Source: Collinsella tanakaei YIT 12063 (GTDB taxonomy: Bacteria; Actinomycetota; Coriobacteriia; Coriobacteriales; Coriobacteriaceae). Taken from it: a DNA stretch of 64,000 bases. The notes under the pieces were generated by a model that had not been told where the DNA came from, did no database searches, and was given only the letters and a program-made list of their open reading frames with translations. Every line of letters starts with the position of its first letter. Position 1 is the first letter of the stretch. Position numbers and translations under genes: made by a program. The DNA lies in contig NZ_JH126468.1 of NCBI RefSeq assembly GCF_000225705.1, positions 184,818 to 248,817 on the forward strand, in the 5' to 3' direction. Positions 15,283-23,119 of this stretch are shown one piece after another.

Positions 15283-16401
15283 ATGACTGCCATCGCACCC
15301 ACCCGCTTCGATATCGTCGGCAGCTTTCTTCGTCCCGATCGCCTTAAAGCCGCGCGCGCCGCACATGCCGCCGGCGAGCTGGACGATACCGAACTCAAGC
15401 AGGTTGAGGACGAGTGCATCGCCGAACTTGTCCAGAAGCAGAAGGATGCCGGCCTGCCCCTTATCACCGACGGCGAGTTTCGCCGCTCCTACTGGCACCT
15501 CGACTTTATGTGGGGATTCGCCGGCATCGAGCACGTGGAGCTAGACCATGGCTATTTCTTTGTGGGCGAGGAGACCACGCATGGCTCCGCCGTCCTCACC
15601 GGCAAGATCTCTGGAGAGAACCATCCCTTTATCGACCACTTCGCCTTTGTGCAGGCGCTTGAGGAGCCCGGCCACGTCGCCAAGCAAACTATCCCCGCGC
15701 CCGCTCAGCTGGTGTTGGAGCTTTATCGCGACGCCGCCGCCACCGAGCGCACACGCAGCATCTATCCCAATGAGGATGAGCTGCTTGAGGACATCGGCGC
15801 CGCGTACCGCACCGTTATCCGCGAGCTCTACGCCGCCGGCTGCCGCAACCTGCAGCTTGATGACTGCACCTGGGGCGCGCTGGTGGACGAGGGCTTCCAG
15901 GCAGCCATTCGCGCCGCGGGTTCCACGCCCGAAGCGGAGGCGGAGAAGTACCTGCGCGTAAACAACCTGGCGCTGGTCGACCGCCCGGCAGACATGGCCA
16001 TCACCACCCACGTATGCCGCGGCAACTACCACTCAACCCATGCTTCGAGCGGTCCATATGATCTGGTCGCGCCCATCCTGTTTGCCCGCGAGAACGTCGA
16101 TGCCTTCTACCTTGAGTTTGACGATGAGCGCTCAGGTGGTTTTGAACCTCTCGCCCACGTGGCGCCGGGAAAGAAGGTTGTCCTGGGCCTGGTGACCACC
16201 AAGCGCCCCGAACTTGAGGACAAGCAGGCCGTCATCAAGCGCATCCATGAGGCCGCGCGCTACCTGCCGCTTGAGGACCTGTGTCTCTCTCCCCAGTGCG
16301 GCTTTGCCAGCTGTGAGATTGGCAACAAGCTCACCGAGGACGAGCAGTGGGCAAAAATCGCCCTGGTACGCGAGATCGCTCAAGAAGTTTGGGGCGCCTA
16401 A
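15283..16401 (+). CDS. Short MetE-like (YxjG/YxjH type) methionine synthase family protein
   Basis: This 372-residue protein corresponds to the C-terminal catalytic barrel of cobalamin-independent methionine synthase. Family landmarks are FDIVGSFLRP at the N-terminus, LITDGEFRRSYWHLDF, the zinc ligands in THVCRGN and YLEFD, and LSPQCGFAS near the C-terminus. Such short forms probably methylate homocysteine using a donor other than polyglutamyl methyl-THF, or a related thiol. An AAAGGAACC site precedes the ATG, and an efficient terminator follows. It is probably controlled by the LysR protein immediately upstream. Confidence 0.87.
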   Translation: MTAIAPTRFDIVGSFLRPDRLKAARAAHAAGELDDTELKQVEDECIAELVQKQKDAGLPLITDGEFRRSYWHLDFMWGFAGIEHVELDHGYFFVGEETTHGSAVLTGKISGENHPFIDHFAFVQALEEPGHVAKQTIPAPAQLVLELYRDAAATERTRSIYPNEDELLEDIGAAYRTVIRELYAAGCRNLQLDDCTWGALVDEGFQAAIRAAGSTPEAEAEKYLRVNNLALVDRPADMAITTHVCRGNYHSTHASSGPYDLVAPILFARENVDAFYLEFDDERSGGFEPLAHVAPGKKVVLGLVTTKRPELEDKQAVIKRIHEAARYLPLEDLCLSPQCGFASCEIGNKLTEDEQWAKIALVREIAQEVWGA

Positions 16402-16484
16402 GAGCCCTTGCAAGAATCTAGACCGTACATCCACGCACAGACGCCACGCGCACCCGCCATACGCAGCCGCGCATCCATATGCAA

Positions 16485-16525
16485 ACGGCGACCCCGGAAA
16501 ACTCCAGGGTCGCCGTTGTTCTTTT
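16485..16525 (+). terminator. Rho-independent terminator of the MetE-like gene
   Basis: A 10-bp perfect stem (ACGGCGACCC with GGGTCGCCGT) closes a 12-nt loop and is followed by TGTTCTTTT. Confidence 0.85.
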
Positions 16526-16561
16526 GGACGATGTCCCCGTCCGCAAGCTCAGTAAGCTCAA

Positions 16562-18826
16562 CTACTCCGCGAACTGCGAGTTATACAGGTCGGCGTAGAA
16601 GCCACCCGCCGCGAGCAGCTCATCATGCGTGCCGCTCTCGATGATATCGCCTTCCTTCATCACCAAGATGAGGTCGGCGTTCTTGATGGTCGAGAGGCGG
16701 TGCGCGATCACAAAGCTGGTGCGACCGCTCATGAGCTCGTCCATAGCCTGCTGAATCTTAAGCTCCGTGCGCGTGTCCACGTTCGAGGTCGCCTCGTCCA
16801 AGATGAGCATGGGCTTGTCGGCGATCATGGCGCGCGCGATGGTCATCTGCTGCTTTTGGCCCTGCGAAAGGTTGATCTGGTCGTTTAGCACCGTGTCATA
16901 CCCATGCGGCTGCGAACGGATGAAGTGGTCCAGGCCCACGGCTCGGCACGCTCGGCGTACCTTTTCATCGTCCACACCCTCATCGCAATAGACCAGGTTC
17001 TCGCGAATGGTGCCCTCGAACAGCCAGGTATCCTGCAGCACCATGCAAAACAGGCTGTGCACATCCTCGCGGCGCATGTCGCGCGTGGGCACCCCGTCGA
17101 TGCGAATCTCGCCGCCGTCGATCTCGAAGAAACGCATGAGCAAGTTGACCATGGTGGTCTTGCCAGCGCCCGTGGGACCCACGATGGCGACCTTTTGACC
17201 GGGCAGGGCATGGGCCGAGAAATCCTTGATGACGGGCTTGTCCGCTCCGTCATAGGTGAAGCGCACGTGATCGAACTCAACCTCGCCGCGTACCGTGCGG
17301 TCGCCCAACGCGGGCTTGGCGGATTCGTCTGCCATCTCCTCCGCATCGAGGAACTCGAACACGCGCGTGCCCGCGGCCCCGGCAGACTGCAGCGCCTGCA
17401 CGCCCTGGGCTATCTGGGAAAGCGGCTGCGTGAAGTAGCGCACGTAAAGCATGAAGGCGACGATCACGCCAAAGCCTATCTGACCGTCAAGCGCGAGGGC
17501 GCCGCCCGCCACGCACACCGCCACGTATCCAAAGTTGCCGATGAACGTCATGATGGGCATCATGAGGCCGGACAGGCACTGGGCGCGGAAGCCCGCCGAC
17601 ACGAGCTCGGCGTTCATGCGGTCGAACTCGGCGCCCACCAGGTCCTCGGCGTTATAGGCCGTGATGACCGTGTGGCCGGTATAGGACTCCTCGATATGGC
17701 CGGACAGCGCGCCCAGGGCGTTCTGCTGGCGCATAAAGTACTTCTGGCTGCGGCCCATGATGGCCATCATCAGCGCAAAGCCCAGCAGGCTGGCGCCTAC
17801 GGCGGCAAGCGTCATCCACCCGTTGGTACGGATCATCATGAACAGACTGCCAAAGAACAGCACCACGGCGGACAGCAAGGTGCTGACGCTTTGGTTAAGC
17901 GACTGAGCCAGTGTATCGATATCGTTGGTGATGCGGGAGAGGATATCTCCGGTGGGCACGCGGTTGAAGTAGGACATGGGCAGGCGGTTGATCTTGGCAG
18001 AGATCTCTGCACGCAGCCCGCGCGAGATGCGTTGCGTCACCGTGGTCATAATGAGGCCTTGCAGCACCGAGAGCACGTAGCTTGCTATGTAGAACCCAAT
18101 GAGCACCGTCGCCGTGCCCAATACAAGCTCCATGTCGATACCGGGTTCAACCAAGCTCTTGACGGATTTGGGCAGGTTATCCAGGGCGGACATGGTCGCC
18201 TGGGTATCGTTCATATCAAGGTTCGCAAAGATATCGAGCAGCTCTTGCTGGTCCTTGGAGGTAATGGTGACACCATCGACCTCGACATCGGTCATCAGCG
18301 CGGCGCGCGTCTCCTGGGGCATCTGGAGCAGCGCCTCCATGCCCTTGGTGGCATCGCCCGGGGCCGAGGTGTCGGGGGTGTCCGCGACGCTCGCCATATC
18401 CTGCATGGAGCCCATCGCGGCGGCGTCGCCGGCAGCGCCCGCAGCGGCAGGGTCCATACCCGCGGCGACTGCGGCAGCGGCCTGCTGCTCTGCCAGCTTT
18501 TGGGCGTTTTGCTGCATGTTGTCAGAAACGGTGGTCACAATGAGCTCGAGTTTATCCGTATCGGGCGCGATGCCGTTTTGGATGGCATCGGTGATGTCGG
18601 AGAGCATGTTGGGGCCCAGCAGCGTCAAGATGGTGCCCACCGCAGCGCACGCGAGCGCGATCGCGACCGCGGGAACGTAGCGGCGGCAAAACGCGAGCAG
18701 CTTGCCCCAGGTCTTGCGGTCTATCTTCTGGCCAGCGGCGCCGCGTCCACCCATAGGTCCTCGTCCACCCATAGGGCCGTGGCCTCCCATGGGACCGCGC
18801 GCCGGCATAGCATGATTGGTTGCCAT
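16562..18826 (-). CDS. Heterodimeric ABC exporter subunit with catalytically competent Walker B and large extracellular insertion
   Basis: This 754-residue half-transporter joins a six-helix exporter domain to an ATPase with Walker A GPTGAGKTT, signature LSQGQ (changed from LSGGQ) and Walker B LILDEATS with the catalytic Glu. The N-terminus carries GPMGG repeats (residues about 10-32). About 155 residues rich in Ala, Met, Gly and Asp separate TM1 from TM2, much longer than the usual short loop. The ATG follows the partner's stop directly (TAAATG). Together with the partner it fits the LmrCD/BmrCD-type asymmetric multidrug or peptide exporter. Regulation by the MarR gene upstream is likely. 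Confidence 0.9.
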   Translation of the reverse strand: MATNHAMPARGPMGGHGPMGGRGPMGGRGAAGQKIDRKTWGKLLAFCRRYVPAVAIALACAAVGTILTLLGPNMLSDITDAIQNGIAPDTDKLELIVTTVSDNMQQNAQKLAEQQAAAAVAAGMDPAAAGAAGDAAAMGSMQDMASVADTPDTSAPGDATKGMEALLQMPQETRAALMTDVEVDGVTITSKDQQELLDIFANLDMNDTQATMSALDNLPKSVKSLVEPGIDMELVLGTATVLIGFYIASYVLSVLQGLIMTTVTQRISRGLRAEISAKINRLPMSYFNRVPTGDILSRITNDIDTLAQSLNQSVSTLLSAVVLFFGSLFMMIRTNGWMTLAAVGASLLGFALMMAIMGRSQKYFMRQQNALGALSGHIEESYTGHTVITAYNAEDLVGAEFDRMNAELVSAGFRAQCLSGLMMPIMTFIGNFGYVAVCVAGGALALDGQIGFGVIVAFMLYVRYFTQPLSQIAQGVQALQSAGAAGTRVFEFLDAEEMADESAKPALGDRTVRGEVEFDHVRFTYDGADKPVIKDFSAHALPGQKVAIVGPTGAGKTTMVNLLMRFFEIDGGEIRIDGVPTRDMRREDVHSLFCMVLQDTWLFEGTIRENLVYCDEGVDDEKVRRACRAVGLDHFIRSQPHGYDTVLNDQINLSQGQKQQMTIARAMIADKPMLILDEATSNVDTRTELKIQQAMDELMSGRTSFVIAHRLSTIKNADLILVMKEGDIIESGTHDELLAAGGFYADLYNSQFAE

Positions 18827-20584
18827 TTACGCCAACTCCTCTTCGCTTAGCTGGGACAGGGCAATCTGCTGGTAGGTCTCGCAATCGCGCATAAGCTCCT
18901 CATGCGTGCCCTGGCCCACAACGCGGCCGTCTTCCAGCACCACGATGCGGTCCGCATCGCGGATGGTGCCTATGCGCTGCGCCACGATGATGCGGGTGGT
19001 GTCCGCGCACTCGCGGTCGAGCGCATCGCGCAGCACGCGATCGGTCTTGTAGTCCAGCGCGGAGAAGCTGTCGTCAAAAATCAAGATCTCAGGCTTGCGG
19101 GCGATTGCACGAGCGATGGACAAGCGCTGGCGCTGACCACCGGAAAGGTTGGTGCCGCCCTGAGCGATCTGCGCTTGGTACGCACCTTCCATCTTCTCCA
19201 CAAACTCAGCCGCCTGCGCGGCGCCCACAGCCGCCTCGACATCGGAATCGGTCACGGGGCCGCGGCCGTTATCGCCGTAGGCGATGTTGCTCGAGACCGT
19301 GCCGCCAAAGAGCGTGGCTCGCTGCGACACGTAGCCTATCTTGTTTCGCAGCGCGCGCGTGGTGTACTCGCGCACGTTCACGCCGTCGACCAGCACCTCG
19401 CCCCACGTCGCATCGTAAAAGCGCGGGATAAGGTTGATCACCGTTGACTTGCCCGAGCCAGTCGAACCGATAAGCGCCACCGTCTCGCCGCGATGCGCCG
19501 AGAAGGAGACGTGCCGCAGCATGCTGCCCTCTGCATCCGGGTAGCGGAAGGTCACATCGCGGAACTCGATCTCACCGGTCTGGCCGGGCTTGCCCTGTTC
19601 AAGCGCGCCGTCCTCGATAGAAGCCTCGGTATCCAGCACCTCGTTGATACGCGACGCCGCCACCTGGGCGCGGGGTAAGATCATGAAGATCATTACCAGC
19701 ATCATGAACGCCATGACCACCATGATGGCGTACTGGGAGAAGACCATCATGTCGGAAAACAGCGCGATCTTATCCGCCATGAGAGCGCTGTTGATAACTG
19801 CCGCGCCAATCCAATAGATGGCGAGCGACAGGCCGCTCATGGTCGCCTGGATGGTGGGCATGAGGAACACCATGGTTCGGTACGCCACCAGCTGGTTGTT
19901 GGTGAGCGTATCGTTGACGACGTCGAAACGATCCTGCTGATAGGCCTCGGCGTTATAGGCGCGCACCACGGAAAGGCCCGACAAGTTCTCGCGCGACACC
20001 CGGTTCAAGTCATCCGTCAAACGCTGCATGCGACGGAATCGCGGTGTAGCGATAAGCAGGCAGATTCCCACAACGGCAAGCAAAACCAAAATCGCCACAC
20101 CCGTAGCGGCCGTCCATTCCCAGCGCTTGCCGGCAATCTTGGTGATAGCCCAAGCGGCGGTAATAGGCGCCTTGATCAGCATCTGCAGACCCAGCACGAT
20201 CAGCATCTGCACCTGCATGACGTCATTGGTCGACCTGGTAATGAGGCTTGGGGTGGAAAAGCGGCCGATCTCTTCCATAGAGAACGACTGCACCTTGTGA
20301 AACATCTTGGCGCGCATGGTGCCGCCAAAACCCGCCGCGATAAACGACGAGCATACAGCCGTTGCCACGGCCGCCAGCAAACTGCCCAGCGAGCAGGCGA
20401 GCATCTTGCCACCCGCGGTTAAGATCTCGGGCATAGTTGAACCCTCAACCTGCACCAGGCGGGTAATCTCGGCCATATACTCAGGTGATTTAAGGTCAAG
20501 CCACACCTGGACAACAATAAATGCCAGTGCCAGCACCGCCACCGCCCATTCGCGCGAACGGAGATACCGTAGTAGTTTTGTCAC
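18827..20584 (-). CDS. Heterodimeric ABC exporter subunit with degenerate ATP site
   Basis: This 585-residue half-transporter has six membrane helices, then Walker A GSTGSGKST, a canonical signature LSGGQRQR and a Walker B reading ILIFDDSFSALD. There the catalytic Glu is replaced by Asp. This complements the partner, which has the Glu but an altered signature, so the dimer has one consensus and one degenerate site. The start is a GTG (VTKLLRYLRS) because AAAAGGAG lies 6 bp before it. It precedes and is coupled to the second subunit. The MarR regulator is encoded 130 bp upstream. Confidence 0.9.
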   Translation of the reverse strand: MTKLLRYLRSREWAVAVLALAFIVVQVWLDLKSPEYMAEITRLVQVEGSTMPEILTAGGKMLACSLGSLLAAVATAVCSSFIAAGFGGTMRAKMFHKVQSFSMEEIGRFSTPSLITRSTNDVMQVQMLIVLGLQMLIKAPITAAWAITKIAGKRWEWTAATGVAILVLLAVVGICLLIATPRFRRMQRLTDDLNRVSRENLSGLSVVRAYNAEAYQQDRFDVVNDTLTNNQLVAYRTMVFLMPTIQATMSGLSLAIYWIGAAVINSALMADKIALFSDMMVFSQYAIMVVMAFMMLVMIFMILPRAQVAASRINEVLDTEASIEDGALEQGKPGQTGEIEFRDVTFRYPDAEGSMLRHVSFSAHRGETVALIGSTGSGKSTVINLIPRFYDATWGEVLVDGVNVREYTTRALRNKIGYVSQRATLFGGTVSSNIAYGDNGRGPVTDSDVEAAVGAAQAAEFVEKMEGAYQAQIAQGGTNLSGGQRQRLSIARAIARKPEILIFDDSFSALDYKTDRVLRDALDRECADTTRIIVAQRIGTIRDADRIVVLEDGRVVGQGTHEELMRDCETYQQIALSQLSEEELA

Positions 20585-20714
20585 ACGTTGCTCCTTTTCT
20601 TCGCAGGCGCATGCGCCGATAGATCGACCATCGTACACGCGCTCCTTATACCTAACCCTATGAGATATTTATATGCAGCCATGCGCTGCAGGGATTGATT
20701 AGGACATAGCCGTA

Positions 20715-21212
20715 TTAGGACGAGAACGGGCAGCGCGATGCGCGGGGTGCCTGCTCGCCATCTTCCTCGTCCATAGCAACTGAAGCGGGACGAGCCACGG
20801 CGCAGATGTCGCGAGCCGTTTCGAAAAACGCCCGGAGCCTCTCGATACCCACCGCGTCGATGATGGCGGCCGCATGGTTGCGAACGTTTCGATACGCCGC
20901 ATCTGCCAGAGCGCGCCCGCGGGGCGTGAGGGTGACCACCGTAACGCGAGCGTCTGATATGGCGCGCTCGCGCGCTATAAGCCCCTTGGCCTCCATGTTC
21001 TTGAGGAGCGCTGCGACGCGGGCCGTGCTGACGTGCAGTTCTTCGGCTATCGCGCCGGCCGTGACGGGATCGTCTCCCTCCTTGGCGCAGCACAGCATAC
21101 GCATGATGCCGCCGGCGCCCACAGTGGTCTCATCGATGTGATGGAATAGGTGCACCGGCCTTGTTTCATCAACCAACGCTATGAATTCATCGACCTGCTC
21201 TTCTGTAGCCAC
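20715..21212 (-). CDS. MarR-family regulator
   Basis: This 165-residue winged-helix protein (VTAGAIAEELHVSTARVAALLKNMEAKGLIARERAISDARVTVVTLTPRGRAL) carries the MarR wing signature DARVTVVTLT. The start is GTG with a GGAGGAACC site. Unlike compact MarR proteins it has an extra 20-residue tail. It lies at the head of the ABC exporter pair and has a 17-bp palindrome just upstream of its own ribosome binding site. The expected arrangement is a repressor that controls itself and the exporter. Confidence 0.85.
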   Translation of the reverse strand: MATEEQVDEFIALVDETRPVHLFHHIDETTVGAGGIMRMLCCAKEGDDPVTAGAIAEELHVSTARVAALLKNMEAKGLIARERAISDARVTVVTLTPRGRALADAAYRNVRNHAAAIIDAVGIERLRAFFETARDICAVARPASVAMDEEDGEQAPRASRCPFSS

Positions 21213-21229
21213 AACCGGTTCCTCCTAAT

Positions 21230-21246
21230 ATCTAACGTCGTTAGAT
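21230..21246. promoter_or_regulatory. 17-bp palindrome, probable MarR operator
   Basis: ATCTAACG-T-CGTTAGAT is perfectly symmetrical around one base and overlaps the promoter/leader of the marR gene, just upstream of its GGAGG. A degenerate look-alike (ATCT and GTTAG half-sites) occurs in the exporter leader near 20650. Confidence 0.6.
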
Positions 21247-21358
21247 TATTCTACAGGAAAAAGATTGATTGCGAATAACTTGGACAAACACACCTTGGAC
21301 ACACATGGCCGCCGTCCCAAAAACCTTTCAAACCGGTGGCGGCAAAAGGCGATCGCGT

Positions 21359-21553
21359 CTATTTCCTACGCCACTTATCGGGCAGGTGCACGTCGATGCG
21401 ACCACCGGAAAGAAAAAACACCGCCGCGAGTACCACAAAGACCACGGGCAGGATGCGCAGCGCACCCACCACGATAACGCCCAGCAGAGATAAGACCAAC
21501 GATACAACGGCAGCTATAATGAGCAGGCCGGCAAGTGCGTAGAGAACAGACAC
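21359..21553 (-). CDS. Small hypothetical membrane protein (64 aa)
   Basis: A GTG start preceded by AAAGGGGGA opens a 64-residue protein made almost wholly of two hydrophobic helices (residues about 3-26 and 29-48). A short charged tail follows (GGRIDVHLPDKWRRK). The frame is open further upstream, but that part lacks a ribosome binding site and overlaps the divergent gene. It resembles small LiaI/YxzK-type or DUF-type membrane proteins only in topology. The function is unknown. Confidence 0.6.
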   Translation of the reverse strand: MSVLYALAGLLIIAAVVSLVLSLLGVIVVGALRILPVVFVVLAAVFFLSGGRIDVHLPDKWRRK

Positions 21554-21630
21554 GGTATCCCCCTTTGATACATCTATCGACGCATTTGTTCCCCATTGTA
21601 GCCTCCCGCAATCCAGCAAAGGACCTACCC

Positions 21631-22311
21631 ATGCAAACCGCGTCCCCGCTTGCACCCACCCTGTTTATCGACGCCGATGCATGCCCCGTCACGCGCGAGG
21701 CGCTCGATGCCGCCAGGAGACACGGCATCCATACCGTAGTCGCCGGAAACAGTACGCAGAACCTGCAGCGCCGCATCCGCCGCGACGACCCCCGAGACGC
21801 CCTGTCCGCGCGCCGGGGCTTTTGGGTTGAAACGCTCGACGTGAGCGTAGGTGCGGATGCCGCCGACTTCGCCATCGTCGAGCGCCTGCAACCCGGCGAT
21901 GTGGTTGTAACCCAAGACATTGGCCTTGCCAGCATGGTGTTGGGACGAGGAGCCTTCGCCATAGGAGTACGCGGGCACCTGTACCGCAAGGAGACCATAG
22001 ACATGCAGCTCTTCATTCGCCATGAGGAGAACATGGTGTTGGGACGAGGAGCCTTCGCCATAGGAGTACGCGGGCACCTGTACCGCAAGGAGACCATAGA
22101 CATGCAGCTCTTCATTCGCCATGAGGAGAAGAAGGTGCGCCGAGCGGGCGGCAAGACGGGCGGCTTCAGCGCTTTTGATGATGACGACCGCGAGCGATTT
22201 GTTCGCAATCTCTCGTCCCTTATCCACGATGCCCTACGCAATGCCGCACAGACCATTAACAGCGAAAACAATACCGTTGATGTCGATGGGAACGATGTAA
22301 CTGTGGACTGA
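21631..22311 (+). CDS. YaiI/YqxD family (DUF188) protein with in-frame 99-bp duplication
   Basis: The protein has 226 residues, where relatives are about 150-190. It begins with the family signature LFIDADACPVTREAL and contains DVSVGADAADFAIVERLQPGDVVVTQDIGLA and a conserved RGHLYRKETIDMQL segment. That last segment is present twice because a 33-residue block is repeated head to tail with only the final codon differing. The family has a PIN/NYN-like nuclease fold of uncertain role. The duplicated part covers the end of the conserved domain, so the fold may be disturbed or tolerate an extra hairpin. The AAAGGA site supports the ATG. Confidence 0.85.
   Translation: MQTASPLAPTLFIDADACPVTREALDAARRHGIHTVVAGNSTQNLQRRIRRDDPRDALSARRGFWVETLDVSVGADAADFAIVERLQPGDVVVTQDIGLASMVLGRGAFAIGVRGHLYRKETIDMQLFIRHEENMVLGRGAFAIGVRGHLYRKETIDMQLFIRHEEKKVRRAGGKTGGFSAFDDDDRERFVRNLSSLIHDALRNAAQTINSENNTVDVDGNDVTVD
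21934..22131. repeat. Exact 99-bp tandem duplication
   Basis: Unit 1 (21934-22032) and unit 2 (22033-22131) differ only at the last base (AAC versus AAG codon). Such identity implies a very recent event, or an assembly artefact. Confidence 0.92.
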
Positions 22312-22436
22312 ATCTGTATTCAGTCTTTCTTAAGGACCGCCCCTGATTAATAAAAAAGGGCGGTGGTACATATACAGCGGTGCGCCAAACGACCGTTGGG
22401 CCACTGGCCCGGCAACGCTGAATTGGAGTTGATCGT

Positions 22437-22730
22437 ATGCGCCACAAAGACACGATTGCAAAGCCTGATGATGTCCCGCTTCCCCTGCAGGACGCAGCTC
22501 TTGCAACCATCGGCGAGACCGCCATCGAGATTGCGCCCAAACCGGCACACAAACCCGCGCCCGTTAAGAAAGTAACGCTTAAGCGCAATCACTCTGCCGA
22601 CCAGCGAGCCAATCTCAAGCGCGCATACCAGGCGTTTATCCGCGCATCCAAGAAGGCAGGCAACGCCGCCGCCCAGGTTCTTTCTCCTTCCGAGGCCTGG
22701 CCCATGCGACCCTACGCCGCCTCAATCTAG
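22437..22730 (+). CDS. Hypothetical basic protein (97 aa)
   Basis: This short protein has a proline-rich middle (PKPAHKPAPVKKV) and a basic C-terminal half. I recognise no domain. A GGAG lies 8 bp before the ATG, and a strong terminator follows about 60 bp after the stop, which favours a real transcript. The preceding 125 bp contains a 7-bp hairpin (22336-22364) with the T tract in its loop, so it is not a convincing terminator. Confidence 0.45.
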   Translation: MRHKDTIAKPDDVPLPLQDAALATIGETAIEIAPKPAHKPAPVKKVTLKRNHSADQRANLKRAYQAFIRASKKAGNAAAQVLSPSEAWPMRPYAASI

Positions 22731-22787
22731 CCAGTGCGGGGAGATACGAGTTTCCCTTCCTCCTCCCCCATCCCCGCACTTGGCCCC

Positions 22788-22832
22788 AATGCGCCCCGGC
22801 TGCCTTGTACCACAGCTGGGGCGCATTTTTTC
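22788..22832 (+). terminator. Rho-independent terminator
   Basis: A 10-bp stem AATGCGCCCC with GGGGCGCATT is followed by TTTTTCT. A second hairpin (GAAAGCGC with GCGCTTTC, 22847-22886) lies directly after it, without a clear T tract. Confidence 0.8.
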
Positions 22833-22919
22833 TGCAACCACAACGCGAAAGCGCCCCAATGCCAAACGCGGCACTGGAGCGCTTTCTTATATCCTCGGTT
22901 TTAGCCTGCCGGAGCAAGC

Positions 22920-23054
22920 CTAGCCGCGGGGTCCACGGCGGTACATGTCAACAACCAGCCAGACGACAGCTAATCCGGCTGCCCATCCCATAACGGGAAG
23001 CAACACATCGTTAAGACCGCAGACCATGGCTTCTATAACGGGACGAGGCACCAT
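22920..23054 (-). CDS. Tiny membrane protein (44 aa) downstream of the ABC permease
   Basis: The small gene encodes MVPRPVIEAMVCGLNDVLL, then a membrane helix (VMGWAAGLAVVWLVVDMY) and a basic end RRGPRG. A GGAGG site sits 8 bp before the ATG. It starts 65 bp after the permease stop on the same strand, so it is probably the last gene of that operon. The function is unknown; an accessory peptide for the transporter is a guess. Confidence 0.6.
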   Translation of the reverse strand: MVPRPVIEAMVCGLNDVLLPVMGWAAGLAVVWLVVDMYRRGPRG

Positions 23055-23119
23055 GGGGTTTGCCTCCAATCACTCGAGCAAAAACGAGGGTGGACACGAG
23101 TACGCGAAAAACGAGCTCG

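Noticed and set aside
16904-18850. 648-codon open frame on the plus strand
   Set aside because: It is fully antisense to the well-supported ABC exporter gene. The His/Arg/Gly-rich composition is an effect of GC-rich third positions, and no ribosome binding site is present.
22336-22364. Terminator after the YaiI/YqxD gene
   Set aside because: The T-rich part lies inside the loop on one strand and there is no T tract after the stem on either strand, so I do not call it a terminator.
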